A stretch of 64,000 bases of DNA from Chloroflexota bacterium (GCA_016234445.1 JACRBT010000002.1:1-64000); one strand, 5' to 3'; shown: positions 24,164 through 34,268, counted from the first letter of the stretch. The notes: generated from the letters alone by a model not told the origin. A program made the numbers and translations.

Positions 24164-25723
24164 TCAGTTGTTCTGACCCGAGGCGCGCGACCGTTCGCGT
24201 TCGATGAGTTCGCGCCGCAGGATCTTTCCGGATGGGTTCTTGGGGATGGCGTCCACGAATTCGAGTTCGCGGACGCGGCTGATCGGGCTGACGCGCTCGG
24301 CCACGTAGTCCATCAGCTCCTGGGCTAGCACGCGGGCGCCGGGCTTGAGCACGACGCAGGCCTTCGGGATCTCGCCGGCTTCGATGTCCGCCTTCGGGAT
24401 GACGGCCGCGTCGGCGACGGCGGGATGTTCGAGGAGGATCGCTTCGAGATCCGAGGGCGCGACCTGGTGGGCCTTGTAGCGGATCATCTCCTTCAGGCGG
24501 TCGACGATCGTGAGGTAGCCGTCGCCATCGAGGCGGCCGAGGTCCCCGGTCCGCAACCAGCCGTCGGGGGTCATGCATTCGGCGGTCGCATCGGGCCGGC
24601 GCCAGTAGCCGCGCATCACCTGTGGGCCTCGCACCCAGACCTCGCCGGCCGAGCCCTCGGGGAGCTCGGCGCCGGAGTCGGGGTCCACAACCTTCTCTTC
24701 GGTATCGGGAAGCGGTGGCCCGCAGGTTCCGCGCTTGATGCGGTGGAAGGGGTTCATGTTCGTGGCGGCGGTGGCTTCGGAGAGGCCGTAGGGCTGGCAG
24801 ACGGGTACGCCGAATGCGTCTTCGGCGTCATTCCAGAGGTCCGGTGGAGTCGCGGCCGCGCCGCTGACGATGACGCGAATCGACGGGGCGGGACGGCCAC
24901 TGGCGCGCTTCTGGGCGACGAGGGCACGGAGGGCGGGAGGCGGCGCGTAGAGCGTGTGGATGCCCTGTTCGCCGGCAAGCCGCAAGACGAGGTCGGGGTC
25001 GAACCGGGGAATGATGACCTGGGGGATGCCGAGGGCGAAGGCCATGCCCATGATCGCCGCGAAACCGTAGACGTGGAAGAACGGCATGTAGTTGAGGAGG
25101 GGCGAGTAGGGCGGGGTCATCCCGGTCGCGAGCGTCTGGCGCATGTTCGCGATGAGGTTGTAGTGGGAGAGCATCACTCCCTTTGGGGAACCGGTTGTGC
25201 CGCTGGAAAAGACGAGCGCGGCGATGTCCTCGCGGGCGTTGATGTTCGCGACGGGCGCCCTGCCGGGCAGGGAGTCGAGGCGTGCCCAGAGGCCGTCAAG
25301 GCTCTCGACCCGGGTGAGCGATGGCACCTGGGGGCGGAGGGACTCGATGAGCGCAACCGCTTCACCGGCGGCGAAGGCGGCCACCGGTTCGGTATCGGTG
25401 AGGGCGCGGAGCAGTTCTGCCGGCTTGAACAGGGGGTTCAGGGGGACCACGGTCGCCCCGGCCGTCATCGCGCCGTAGAGCGCGACCGCATAGGCCGGAG
25501 AACTGGGTCCGAGGAAGACGACGCGGTCTCCGGGGCGAATAGCGGGATGGAGGAGCCGGGCGACCCGGTTGACGCCCTCCTGGACCTGGGAAAACGTCCA
25601 GGACTCGCCCTCCGGGGTGAGGAGCGCGGGGCGGCGGGCGTGGCTGATGGCTGCCTGTTCGAGGTAGCGAAAGAGGGGGAACTCGGGGTATGGCTGGAGG
25701 GAGTACCAGGGACTGCCGGCCAT
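24164..25723 (-). CDS. Fatty-acid/aryl-CoA ligase (AMP-forming)
   Basis: 519 residues, ANL superfamily. It adenylates a carboxylic acid and transfers it to CoA. Motifs in order: P-loop FSSGTTGSPKGVMLSH near 170, NYMPFFHVYGF, YGLSEATAATN near 315, DGWLRTGDLGRLDGDGY near 390, and PKNPSGKILRRE with the C-terminal catalytic Lys near 500. Resembles 4-coumarate/acyl-CoA ligases. It is first in the nine-gene operon, with its own consensus promoter at 25754-25782, so it probably commits the pathway substrate. Substrate identity is not evident. Confidence 0.92.
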   Translation of the reverse strand: MAGSPWYSLQPYPEFPLFRYLEQAAISHARRPALLTPEGESWTFSQVQEGVNRVARLLHPAIRPGDRVVFLGPSSPAYAVALYGAMTAGATVVPLNPLFKPAELLRALTDTEPVAAFAAGEAVALIESLRPQVPSLTRVESLDGLWARLDSLPGRAPVANINAREDIAALVFSSGTTGSPKGVMLSHYNLIANMRQTLATGMTPPYSPLLNYMPFFHVYGFAAIMGMAFALGIPQVIIPRFDPDLVLRLAGEQGIHTLYAPPPALRALVAQKRASGRPAPSIRVIVSGAAATPPDLWNDAEDAFGVPVCQPYGLSEATAATNMNPFHRIKRGTCGPPLPDTEEKVVDPDSGAELPEGSAGEVWVRGPQVMRGYWRRPDATAECMTPDGWLRTGDLGRLDGDGYLTIVDRLKEMIRYKAHQVAPSDLEAILLEHPAVADAAVIPKADIEAGEIPKACVVLKPGARVLAQELMDYVAERVSPISRVRELEFVDAIPKNPSGKILRRELIERERSRASGQNN

Positions 25724-25742
25724 GCTTGCCTCAGGTTAGTTT

Positions 25743-25751
25743 GTACTCACT
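25743..25751 (-). promoter_or_regulatory. Possible second TetR half-operator at the operon start
   Basis: AGTGAGTAC on the minus strand, just downstream of the -10 box. It shares AGTGAG(C/T)AC with the palindrome at 25890-25907 and sits within an AT-rich imperfect palindrome (GTAAGT...ACTAAC). Confidence 0.4.
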
Positions 25752-25753
25752 TA

Positions 25754-25782
25754 CTTTTACGAGTGCCAGGGTGCCGTGTCAA
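25754..25782 (-). promoter_or_regulatory. Promoter of the acyl-CoA degradation operon
   Basis: On the minus strand TTGACA, a 17-bp spacer and TAAAAG, ending 31 bp before the ligase ATG at 25723. Confidence 0.7.
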
Positions 25783-25889
25783 GCACGCGGGCGCGAATCT
25801 TCACAAATCGTGACGAGCGCGTCCAAATGGCCGGAATTCGCCCCGCGGCCTGCAGCGAGCGGATTTGTCGGATGCCCGGCGCTTCGTTA

Positions 25890-25907
25890 GGCTAGTGAGC
25901 ACTAGCC
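25890..25907. promoter_or_regulatory. 18-bp palindromic operator for the divergent TetR regulator
   Basis: GGCTAGTG-AG-CACTAGCC, perfect 8-bp arms, 29 bp before the regulator's GTG. The size and position are typical of a TetR operator that would shut off both the regulator and the divergent acyl-CoA operon. Confidence 0.7.
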
Positions 25908-25936
25908 GTCCTCGTATCCGCGGCCAGGCAGGTGTC

Positions 25937-26599
25937 GTGACAACTTCAGAGCCGTCGACCCCGCCCCGGCACCCCCGCCGGGGCACGCGCGACCGTAAGC
26001 GGTCCATCCTTTCCGCGGCCGAGCGTCTCTTCGCCGAACGGGGCTATGCGCGGGCTTCGATGAAGGAGATCGCGGCCGCCGTGGGGATCACGGACGCGGC
26101 CCTCTACAAGCACTTCGAGTCCAAGCGCGAGATCCTCGAGGTCCTCTACGAAGAGCGTGGCTTCTTCCGTGCCATCGAGGTGCTCGAACATCTCCCCGGG
26201 AAGCTCGGCATGGAGGCGCAGTTCAGGGTGAACGTGCTGGCCAGCGCCGATCTCTGGGCGAACAACACGGACTTCCTCCGCGTCATCTTCATGGAGGCCC
26301 TCATCGGCGACATGATGGCGGTCGACGTCCACCTTGGCGTCATGGACCGTTGGCGGAAGGGCATCGAACGACTTTTCCGCCTCTATGCGGACCGTGGCGA
26401 AGTTGATGGGTCACTCGCCGAAGACTTCTCGGGCATGGTGGTGAACATGCTCTTCGGGGCATTCATGGACCGGCTCCTCACCCAGCGTCCGACCGACGGG
26501 GAACTCCCGTTTTCCGATCCCGCCTTCCGGGCGCGACTCACCGGCGAAGTCACCAGGCTCGTCGCGGCCTGCCGTCTCCCGCAACCCCAGGAGGGGTAA
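25937..26599 (+). CDS. TetR-family regulator of the acyl-CoA operon
   Basis: 220 residues from GTG 25937. The N-terminal HTH covers about 25-65 (SMKEIAAAVGITDAALYKHF, followed by ESKREIL). The C-terminal ligand pocket resembles fatty-acyl-CoA-responsive regulators of the FadR/PsrA type only in general terms. The gene is divergent from the nine-gene degradation operon, with a perfect palindrome between them, so repression relieved by an acyl-CoA intermediate is the natural model. The frame upstream of the GTG crosses the palindrome and is unlikely to be translated. Confidence 0.88.
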   Translation: MTTSEPSTPPRHPRRGTRDRKRSILSAAERLFAERGYARASMKEIAAAVGITDAALYKHFESKREILEVLYEERGFFRAIEVLEHLPGKLGMEAQFRVNVLASADLWANNTDFLRVIFMEALIGDMMAVDVHLGVMDRWRKGIERLFRLYADRGEVDGSLAEDFSGMVVNMLFGAFMDRLLTQRPTDGELPFSDPAFRARLTGEVTRLVAACRLPQPQEG

Positions 26600-26722
26600 A
26601 GGGCGAGAGGCGTGGTCGTCCCCTCCGCGAGGGCCGCGCGGGTCCCCGGGGTGTGACCAATGGGCCCCTGATTCGTGACCGCCTGGCCCCTATCGCCGTT
26701 TGCCTGGAAGGACGATACTTCG

Positions 26723-26746
26723 ATTACTACGACATGAGGTAGTAAT
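26723..26746 (+). promoter_or_regulatory. BlaI-type operator O1
   Basis: ATTACTAC-GACATGAG-GTAGTAAT, perfect 8-bp arms, ending 1 bp before the GTG of the small membrane protein gene. It contains the island-wide pattern TACGAC-N6-TAGTA (TACGAC 26728-26733, TAGTAAT 26740-26746). Confidence 0.85.
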
Positions 26747-26747
26747 T

Positions 26748-26972
26748 GTGAACGACCACAAACACGAAGTTGGCGGGGGGCGCCCCCAGGGCGACAGCGG
26801 CGGAATCGCCATGATGGTGATGATGATGGCCTGCTGCATGAGCGTGGTGCTGCTTTTCCTGCTAATCCCGGTGGTGGGTTGGCCGATCGGCCTCGTCATC
26901 GGCGCGGCGGGGTTCGTTGCCATGTACTTCGCGCACCAGCGGATGATGGGCGGCCACGGCGGGCATCACTGA
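26748..26972 (+). CDS. Small His/Met-rich membrane protein
   Basis: 74 residues from GTG 26748. The N-terminus is polar with NDHKHEVGGG. Two tight hydrophobic segments (MMVMMMACCMSVVLLFLLIP and VVGWPIGLVIGAAGFVAMY) follow, then a metal-binding tail MMGGHGGHH. The Met/Cys-rich helix and His tail suggest a copper-binding membrane component. BlaI operator O1 abuts the start codon, so expression should be derepressed with the rest of the island. copA follows 152 bp downstream from its own control region. Confidence 0.75.
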   Translation: MNDHKHEVGGGRPQGDSGGIAMMVMMMACCMSVVLLFLLIPVVGWPIGLVIGAAGFVAMYFAHQRMMGGHGGHH

Positions 26973-27059
26973 GCTACGACAGCCGCCCGAGATCGGCGCC
27001 GAGCCCGGGCCGTGGCTCGGGGTGATTGTGGGGGCGGGCTGAGGCGCTTTCGCGGGGGC

Positions 27060-27098
27060 TTGACAGGTGTGGTATACAGGATAGGGGGGTATCCTATT
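27060..27098 (+). promoter_or_regulatory. copA control region with CsoR-like G-tract palindrome
   Basis: TTGACA at 27060-27065 (possible -35) is followed by GGATA-GGGGGG-TATCC at 27079-27094, a palindrome around a G tract with GTATAC just upstream. CsoR-type copper repressors bind similar ATAC...GGGGTAT sites. The -10 box could not be placed confidently. Confidence 0.5.
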
Positions 27099-27124
27099 TA
27101 GACCCACACAGGGAGATGGCTCGA

Positions 27125-29316
<2,192 letters not shown>

Positions 29317-29320
<4 letters not shown>

Positions 29321-29523
29321 GAGACGACGACCTTGCCTACGTGGCGTTCGCGGCCTTCTTCCTGGTCTGCACGGTGGTGGCGGTGGGCTTCGTGCTGATC
29401 GCATGGCTGGGCCTGGCGTTCGGGCTTGCCTGGATAGCCGCTGTTGCGCCGTTCGCCGTCTTCTTGCTCATCCTGCTCCGGCGCTACAGCGCGCCCGGGC
29501 GGGGGCGGGGGCCGGGGAGATGA
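29317..29523 (+). CDS. Small two-helix membrane protein
   Basis: 68 residues: a short acidic N-terminus MRDDDL, two adjacent hydrophobic helices spanning about 8-55, and a basic tail (RRYSAPGRGRGPGR). The start overlaps the copA stop by 4 bp, so it is translationally coupled to the ATPase and may be an accessory subunit. No family recognised. Confidence 0.7.
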
Positions 29524-29588
29524 AGGCGGGCCGCCGAGACCATACCGATGACAACTACGACGTAGCAGCTTCCAAGGAGGTACAGATC

Positions 29589-30002
29589 ATGCCTAAACGG
29601 GATCGAATCGTCCGGATTGGGGTCGTTGCCGCGGTTACGGGGTTGCTGGCCCTGGCGGCGGCTTGCGGTGGAAGCCCGGGCGCCGGCTCCACGCCGCAGG
29701 TGCAATCGAAGCCCACGGGCGCCAGCGCCGCATCGGCGACGCCCGCACACACCGATCACGCCGCCGTGATCGACCAGCTGGACATGGCGTTCAAGCCGGC
29801 GCGAGTGTCGATCAAGGTTGGCCAGACGGTGCTGATCAAGAACAGCGAGGCGCCTATCCACACCGGCAACATCAACGGGAAAAACATCACCGGCAACATG
29901 AAGAAGGGCGACAGCACCGCCTGGACCGCCACTGCGCCCGGCGAATACAAGGTTACTTGCGACTACCACCCGCAGATGAGCGCGACGATCGTCGTGTCGT
30001 AG
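29589..30002 (+). CDS. Plastocyanin-like blue-copper lipoprotein
   Basis: 137 residues from ATG 29589, with a strong AAGGAGG upstream. A signal peptide ends in lipobox LAAAC (Cys about 28), giving a lipid-anchored extracytoplasmic protein. The cupredoxin domain covers about 60-137. The type 1 copper ligands are visible: His in EAPIHTGN, then Cys, His and Met in VTCDYHPQM. It probably carries copper or electrons at the outer face of the membrane. ACTACGAC at 29554-29561 upstream is a left half of the BlaI operator pattern without a matching right half. It is followed 26 bp later by the Lgt-like gene. Confidence 0.9.
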   Translation: MPKRDRIVRIGVVAAVTGLLALAAACGGSPGAGSTPQVQSKPTGASAASATPAHTDHAAVIDQLDMAFKPARVSIKVGQTVLIKNSEAPIHTGNINGKNITGNMKKGDSTAWTATAPGEYKVTCDYHPQMSATIVVS

Positions 30003-30028
30003 GGTTCGCCGAAAGGAAGGCGCAAAGC

Positions 30029-30877
30029 GTGCTACAAGTCCTACCGTCCGCAGCCCGTCCCTTCGCCGCGATTACGGTCGACATCGACCCGGCGCTGCTT
30101 CGCGTCGGCCATCTTCACATCGGCTGGTACGGGATCGCCGTGGCGTTGGCGATCGCCGCGGGACTACTCGTCGCCCGCCGCGAAGCGAGGAGACGCCAGC
30201 TCGACCCGGACGCGGTCCTGGCAGTGGGCGGCTGGGCGGTGGCAGGGGGACTGGTGGGCGCACGGCTGCTCTTCGTGGTCGACCACTGGTCGAGGTTCCG
30301 TGGAAGCCCACTCGACGTCATCGCTTTCCAGGAAGGCGGCCTTGCGATCCAGGGGGCCGTGATCGGGGGGCTGGTGGCCGGCGGGCTCTACGCAAGGCAC
30401 GCCCGCCTCCCTGTACTCGCGTTCGCGGATGCCGCGGCCCCGGCGGTCATTCTCGGCCAGGCCATTGGCCGGTTCGGTTGCCTTGTGACGGGAGATGCGC
30501 TCGGCGCGCCGACGTCGCTTCCCTGGGGCGTGCGCTACGTGAATCCAGCAGCCATGGCGCCGCAACTCGGAGTGCCGTTCCAGCCGGTCTTCGCCTACGA
30601 GGCGCTGTTCGACGTCGCAGTGTTCGCGCTTCTCTGGACCATCCGGAAGCGCGTCACCCGGCCCGGGCGCCTTTTCGCCCTGTACCTGGGGCTTTACGCG
30701 ATTGGCAAGTTCGGGGTCACGTTCCTGAGGCAGGAGCGCACCTGGGCCTGGGGGATGCAGGAGGCGCAATTCCTGGCGCTCGCTCTCCTTGCGGGGGCGG
30801 TGGCGTTCTGGGCCCTCGGCCTCCTGCGAAACATGGGTCCGGCCGCCGCCAGGGCCGCTGTCGGGTCAGAAGGGTGA
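30029..30877 (+). CDS. Divergent prolipoprotein diacylglyceryl transferase (Lgt-like)
   Basis: 282 residues from GTG 30029 (GGAAGG upstream). Seven hydrophobic segments. The family signature is present in altered form: GQAIGRFGCLVTGDALG where canonical Lgt has GRxGNFxNGE, and GGLAIQGAVIGG where it has a conserved His. The invariant Arg remains, but the Asn, Glu and His positions are changed. Lgt attaches diacylglycerol to the lipobox Cys of lipoproteins. Placed directly after a cupredoxin lipoprotein, it may serve the island's lipoproteins, or it may have a changed activity. Its housekeeping counterpart is presumably elsewhere. Confidence 0.8.
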   Translation: MLQVLPSAARPFAAITVDIDPALLRVGHLHIGWYGIAVALAIAAGLLVARREARRRQLDPDAVLAVGGWAVAGGLVGARLLFVVDHWSRFRGSPLDVIAFQEGGLAIQGAVIGGLVAGGLYARHARLPVLAFADAAAPAVILGQAIGRFGCLVTGDALGAPTSLPWGVRYVNPAAMAPQLGVPFQPVFAYEALFDVAVFALLWTIRKRVTRPGRLFALYLGLYAIGKFGVTFLRQERTWAWGMQEAQFLALALLAGAVAFWALGLLRNMGPAAARAAVGSEG

Positions 30878-31034
30878 TGCGGGATGGAAACGAACGCCAA
30901 CCGGGCCAATGGTCCGCCACCCGCTCAAGAGCCCCGGGCGTGGCGGGCGACCGCGGCATGCGGGCTCTCAGCGACTACGACTCTGGTTGTCACACATGGC
31001 CGGTGTTGCCGGCTCAAGTAAGGAGCGCGAACCG

Positions 31035-31178
31035 ATGAAGAGAGATCCTGTCTGTGGCATGACGATCGCCGAGAAGGACGCCGTTGGAACCGCTGTCCAC
31101 CAGGGGGTGACGTACTACTTCTGCTCGGAGGGCTGCCGGAGGCGGTTTGCCGCCGATCCCGCGGAGTTCGTGAAGTGA
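31035..31178 (+). CDS. Stand-alone YHS metal-binding protein
   Basis: 47 residues, only a YHS domain: KRDPVCGMTIAEKDAVG, then VTYYFCSEGCRRRFA. YHS domains bind copper or other soft metals through their cysteines and deliver them to ATPases or enzymes. ATG 31035 has AAGGAG upstream. The stop overlaps the GTG of the first ABC permease. This makes it the lead gene of a four-gene operon ending in an ABC ATPase that carries the same domain. A degenerate half-operator (ACTACGAC, 30974-30981) lies upstream. Confidence 0.85.
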   Translation: MKRDPVCGMTIAEKDAVGTAVHQGVTYYFCSEGCRRRFAADPAEFVK

Positions 31179-32326
31179 CAGGCGTGGCGGGGGCGGTGCC
31201 GTTCCGGTCCGCGGCCTCGGCGCTGCGGCTGGGGATGCGCAACCTGTTCCAGGACAGGCTGAGGTTCGCCCTCAGCGTGGCCGGGGTGGGCCTCTCGCTG
31301 ATGCTCGTGCTGTTCATGCTCGGCATCCGCGCGGGCGCTCTCCGAAGCGCGGTCGTCTACCTCGACAACGCCCCTGGGACCGTCGAGGTGCTTCCGCCGG
31401 GCGGTCGCAGCACCGCCGCGGGCTCGGCGCAGTTCCTCGGTCCCGAGACGGTGGCGGCGGTCGCCGGCACCCCCGGCGTGGAGGCGGTCACGCCTGTCCT
31501 GCTGACGATGGGCTTCTCCGACCTCCATGGCACGAAAGCCGTCATCAAGCTTGTCGGCTATGACGCGGCGCTCGGTGGCGGGCCCTGGAAGCTTGCGAGC
31601 GGCCGCGTCCCGGCAGCCGATGGCGAAGTGGTGCTCGACCGGGTGTTGGCCAACCGCCACGGGCTGGGGATGGGCGATGCCTTCGAGATCGGCGGCATCC
31701 AGCTGACGATCGTCGGGCTCTCTAACGAGACGAGCTCCTGGACCGGGAGCTATGCCTTCGTCCGCAAGGGCATGGTCGAAGCGCTGCTCCTCGCGCCCGG
31801 GGCCGCCAGCTTCGTGCTGGTCACACCGGAGCCGGGGACGTCGCGGGACGAACTGATGGCGCGGCTGCGGGCGATCGACGGCACCAACGTGCTGCTCAAG
31901 AGCGATGTGATGGCAAACGACCAGGAGGTGGTGGCCGGGATCTTCGACCAGGTAATTCTCCTCATGGTTGGGGCGGCGTTTGTTGTCGGCGCTCTCGTTG
32001 TCGGGATGGTGATCTACACCGCGACGAACGAGCGCCGGGCGGAGTACGGGATCCTCAAGGCGATCGGGGCGCGAAACGCCGTGCTCTACCGGGTTGTGGC
32101 CTGCCAGGCGCTGGTCGCCGCTGGGGTGGGGTCCGTGGTCGGGGTTGGCTTCTCCTACGCGATGGGCTGGGTGGTGATGAACGCGCGGCCCCAGTTCCTC
32201 GTGGTCATCGAGCCACCTGCGATCGGCGCGACCCTGGCAGCCGGGGTCGTGATGGCCCTGGCCGGGGGCCTCTTCCCGGCGCGGGCGGCCGCCCGCCTTG
32301 AACCGGCCGAAGTCTTCCGGAGGTAG
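31175..32326 (+). CDS. FtsX/MacB-type ABC transporter permease 1
   Basis: 383 residues from GTG 31175, overlapping the YHS gene stop. One N-terminal helix (about 25-50), a large extracytoplasmic domain (50-260) and three C-terminal helices give the MacB/LolC-FtsX topology. The cytoplasmic motif YGILKAIGARNAVLYRVV and the ending ARLEPAEVFRR are typical coupling segments. Such permeases do not move solutes through the bilayer; they pull lipoproteins or other extracytoplasmic substrates mechanically. It partners with the permease at 32332 and the ATPase at 33447. Confidence 0.88.
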   Translation: MTGVAGAVPFRSAASALRLGMRNLFQDRLRFALSVAGVGLSLMLVLFMLGIRAGALRSAVVYLDNAPGTVEVLPPGGRSTAAGSAQFLGPETVAAVAGTPGVEAVTPVLLTMGFSDLHGTKAVIKLVGYDAALGGGPWKLASGRVPAADGEVVLDRVLANRHGLGMGDAFEIGGIQLTIVGLSNETSSWTGSYAFVRKGMVEALLLAPGAASFVLVTPEPGTSRDELMARLRAIDGTNVLLKSDVMANDQEVVAGIFDQVILLMVGAAFVVGALVVGMVIYTATNERRAEYGILKAIGARNAVLYRVVACQALVAAGVGSVVGVGFSYAMGWVVMNARPQFLVVIEPPAIGATLAAGVVMALAGGLFPARAAARLEPAEVFRR

Positions 32327-32331
32327 ATGCC

Positions 32332-33444
32332 GTGTTTCGCCTCGCACTCGGCAACCTGACCCAGAACAAGGCACGGCTCCTCTTTTCCGTGGGGGGCACC
32401 GGACTGGCGCTCACGCTGGTGCTCTTCTTTGGAGCGGTCTTCGCTGGCGCGAGCAGCCGGCTCACGGTCTACATCGACAACGCCGGGGCCGACGTGTGGG
32501 TGTCCCAGGAGGGCGTCCGGACGATGCACATGTCCTCGTCGGCACTGCCCGCCTCGGTAGCGGACGAAGTAGAGAGCGTGCCCGGAGTCGAGCAAGTCGT
32601 GCCAATCCTCTACGCCGAAGACATGGTGGAGGCGGCTGGCAAGCAGTACATCACCTACGTCTTTGGGGTGCCAGAGGGCGCCCCGATGGGCAGCCCCTGG
32701 CGGATCGTGGAAGGCTCGGCGGCGCTCGCCCCGGGTGAAGTGATCATCGACCGTGCGATCGCAACGCAAGCGGGAGTTGGCGTCGGCGACGGCCTGATGG
32801 TGCTGGGCCAGGAGATGCGGATCACGGGCCTCACGGCCGGGACATCGAGCCTCGCCAGTTCCGTCGCCTTCGTTCGAATGGAGGACTTCGAACGGGTCCG
32901 GGGCGAAGGCAGTGTCATCAGCTTTGTGCTGGTGAAGGTCGAACCAGGGGAGTCCGCGGCGGCCGTCTCCAGCCGGATCGCCGGGTCCGTTGGCGGGGTC
33001 ACCGTGCAGACGCGCGACGACTTCAGATCGCAAGAACGGCGGCTGGTGAAGGACATGAGCGCGGACCTCATCAACATCATGAACATCGCCGGCTACCTGA
33101 CCGGCCTTGCCGTCGTCGCGCTCACCGTCTACACGGCGACCATCGCCCGCCGCAGGGAGTACGGCCTGCTGAAGGCGATCGGTGTCCGCAACAGCAGGCT
33201 CTACCAGGTGGTGCTCGTCCAGGCGCTGCTCAGCGTGGCGATGGGGTTCGTGACCGGGCTCGCGATCACCCTGCTGCTGACGGCGGTCATCCCCCGTTTC
33301 AACGAGTTGATCGTGCTCTCGCTTGGGGTGGCGCCTGTGCTTCGCGTCGCCGGCGTCTCGGTTGTGCTGGCCGGCGTCGCGGCGCTGCTCCCGGCGCGGC
33401 AGATTGCGGGGCTCGAACCCGTCGCCATCATCCGGAGGAGGTAG
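32332..33444 (+). CDS. FtsX/MacB-type ABC transporter permease 2
   Basis: 370 residues, GTG start. Same topology as the preceding gene: helix about 17-40, an extracytoplasmic domain, then three helices from about 245. Coupling motif YGLLKAIGVRNSRLYQVV and the ending IAGLEPVAIIRRR. It is clearly a paralogue of permease 1, so the transporter is a heterodimer as in LolCE or DevC-like systems. Intergenic gaps are 5 bp upstream and 2 bp downstream, indicating tight operon coupling with the ATPase gene. Confidence 0.88.
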   Translation: MFRLALGNLTQNKARLLFSVGGTGLALTLVLFFGAVFAGASSRLTVYIDNAGADVWVSQEGVRTMHMSSSALPASVADEVESVPGVEQVVPILYAEDMVEAAGKQYITYVFGVPEGAPMGSPWRIVEGSAALAPGEVIIDRAIATQAGVGVGDGLMVLGQEMRITGLTAGTSSLASSVAFVRMEDFERVRGEGSVISFVLVKVEPGESAAAVSSRIAGSVGGVTVQTRDDFRSQERRLVKDMSADLINIMNIAGYLTGLAVVALTVYTATIARRREYGLLKAIGVRNSRLYQVVLVQALLSVAMGFVTGLAITLLLTAVIPRFNELIVLSLGVAPVLRVAGVSVVLAGVAALLPARQIAGLEPVAIIRRR

Positions 33445-33446
33445 CC

Positions 33447-34268
33447 ATGACTGAAGCAGGCCTGCGGGTCGACCACGTAACGAAGCGCTTCGGGTCGGCA
33501 GACACCGAGGTAGTCGCGGTGAGGGATGTCTCTCTCCAGGTGAAGCCGGGCGAGGTCGTGCTGATCATGGGCCCGTCGGGCTCGGGGAAGACGACGCTGC
33601 TGCTGATGCTGGGGGCTCTTCTGAAGCCGACGGAAGGCACGATTGCGCTCGGGGACCTTGAGCTCAGCGCCATGTCCGAGGGCAAGCTGCCGGATATCCG
33701 GCTACGGCACTTCGGCTTCATCTTCCAGGATTTCAACCTGCTTTCGGCCCTCAGCGTGCAGGACAACGTCGCCTTCGCGGCCGAACTCACCGGGGTGAGC
33801 CGCGGAGTCGCCCGGAGCAAGGCAGCGGCGCTGTTGACGGAACTCGGCCTCGACCATCGCCTGCGCTTCCCGCCGGAGAAGCTCTCTGGCGGTGAAAAGC
33901 AACGCGTGGCGATCGCCCGGGCGTTGGTCAACGACCCTGCACTGATCCTCGCGGACGAGCCAACCGCGAACCTCGACTCAAGCCACGGCCGCGAGACGAT
34001 GCGCCTCCTCCGCGAAATCGCTCAGAAGCGTGGCCGGAGCGTCGTCATCGTTTCGCATGACACCCGGATCAAGGAGATCGCCGACCGCGTCCTCTGGTTG
34101 GAAGACGGGGAGTTCACGAACGCTGTTGAAATGGCGACCGACCCGGTCTGCGGGATGGCGGTCGAACGAGACGTCGCCATCGCCGGTGACCGCGACGGGC
34201 AGACGTACTACTTCTGCGCGAGGGGATGCCGCGACGAATTCCTTGCCGGGGTGGCTGGGCCTCCATAA
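33447..34268 (+). CDS. ABC transporter ATPase fused to a C-terminal YHS domain
   Basis: 273 residues. Residues 1-225 form a LolD/MacB-type ATPase: Walker A GPSGSGKTTL near 43, Q-loop FIFQDFNLL, signature LSGGEKQRVAIARAL near 150 and Walker B LILADEPTANLD. A YHS domain follows at about 228-268 (ATDPVCGMAVERD, then TYYFCARGCRDEF). I do not know this fusion as a described family. The YHS domain could sense or bind the metal on the cytoplasmic side and gate ATP hydrolysis, or hand metal over. It completes the YHS-permease-permease-ATPase operon and is convergent with the M56 protease gene. Confidence 0.9.
   Translation: MTEAGLRVDHVTKRFGSADTEVVAVRDVSLQVKPGEVVLIMGPSGSGKTTLLLMLGALLKPTEGTIALGDLELSAMSEGKLPDIRLRHFGFIFQDFNLLSALSVQDNVAFAAELTGVSRGVARSKAAALLTELGLDHRLRFPPEKLSGGEKQRVAIARALVNDPALILADEPTANLDSSHGRETMRLLREIAQKRGRSVVIVSHDTRIKEIADRVLWLEDGEFTNAVEMATDPVCGMAVERDVAIAGDRDGQTYYFCARGCRDEFLAGVAGPP

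Noticed and set aside
29551-29566. Fifth BlaI operator before the cupredoxin lipoprotein gene
   Set aside because: ACTACGAC matches the left half, but the right half TAGTA is missing. TACGAC is also a common Tyr-Asp codon pair here. Kept only as a possible weak half-site.
30974-30995. Sixth BlaI operator before the YHS-ABC operon
   Set aside because: Left half ACTACGAC is followed by CTGGTTGTCAC at altered spacing. Too degenerate to claim.
30879-31037. A 53-codon open frame between the Lgt-like and YHS genes
   Set aside because: No ribosome-binding site or family features, and the composition is unlike its neighbours. Treated as intergenic.
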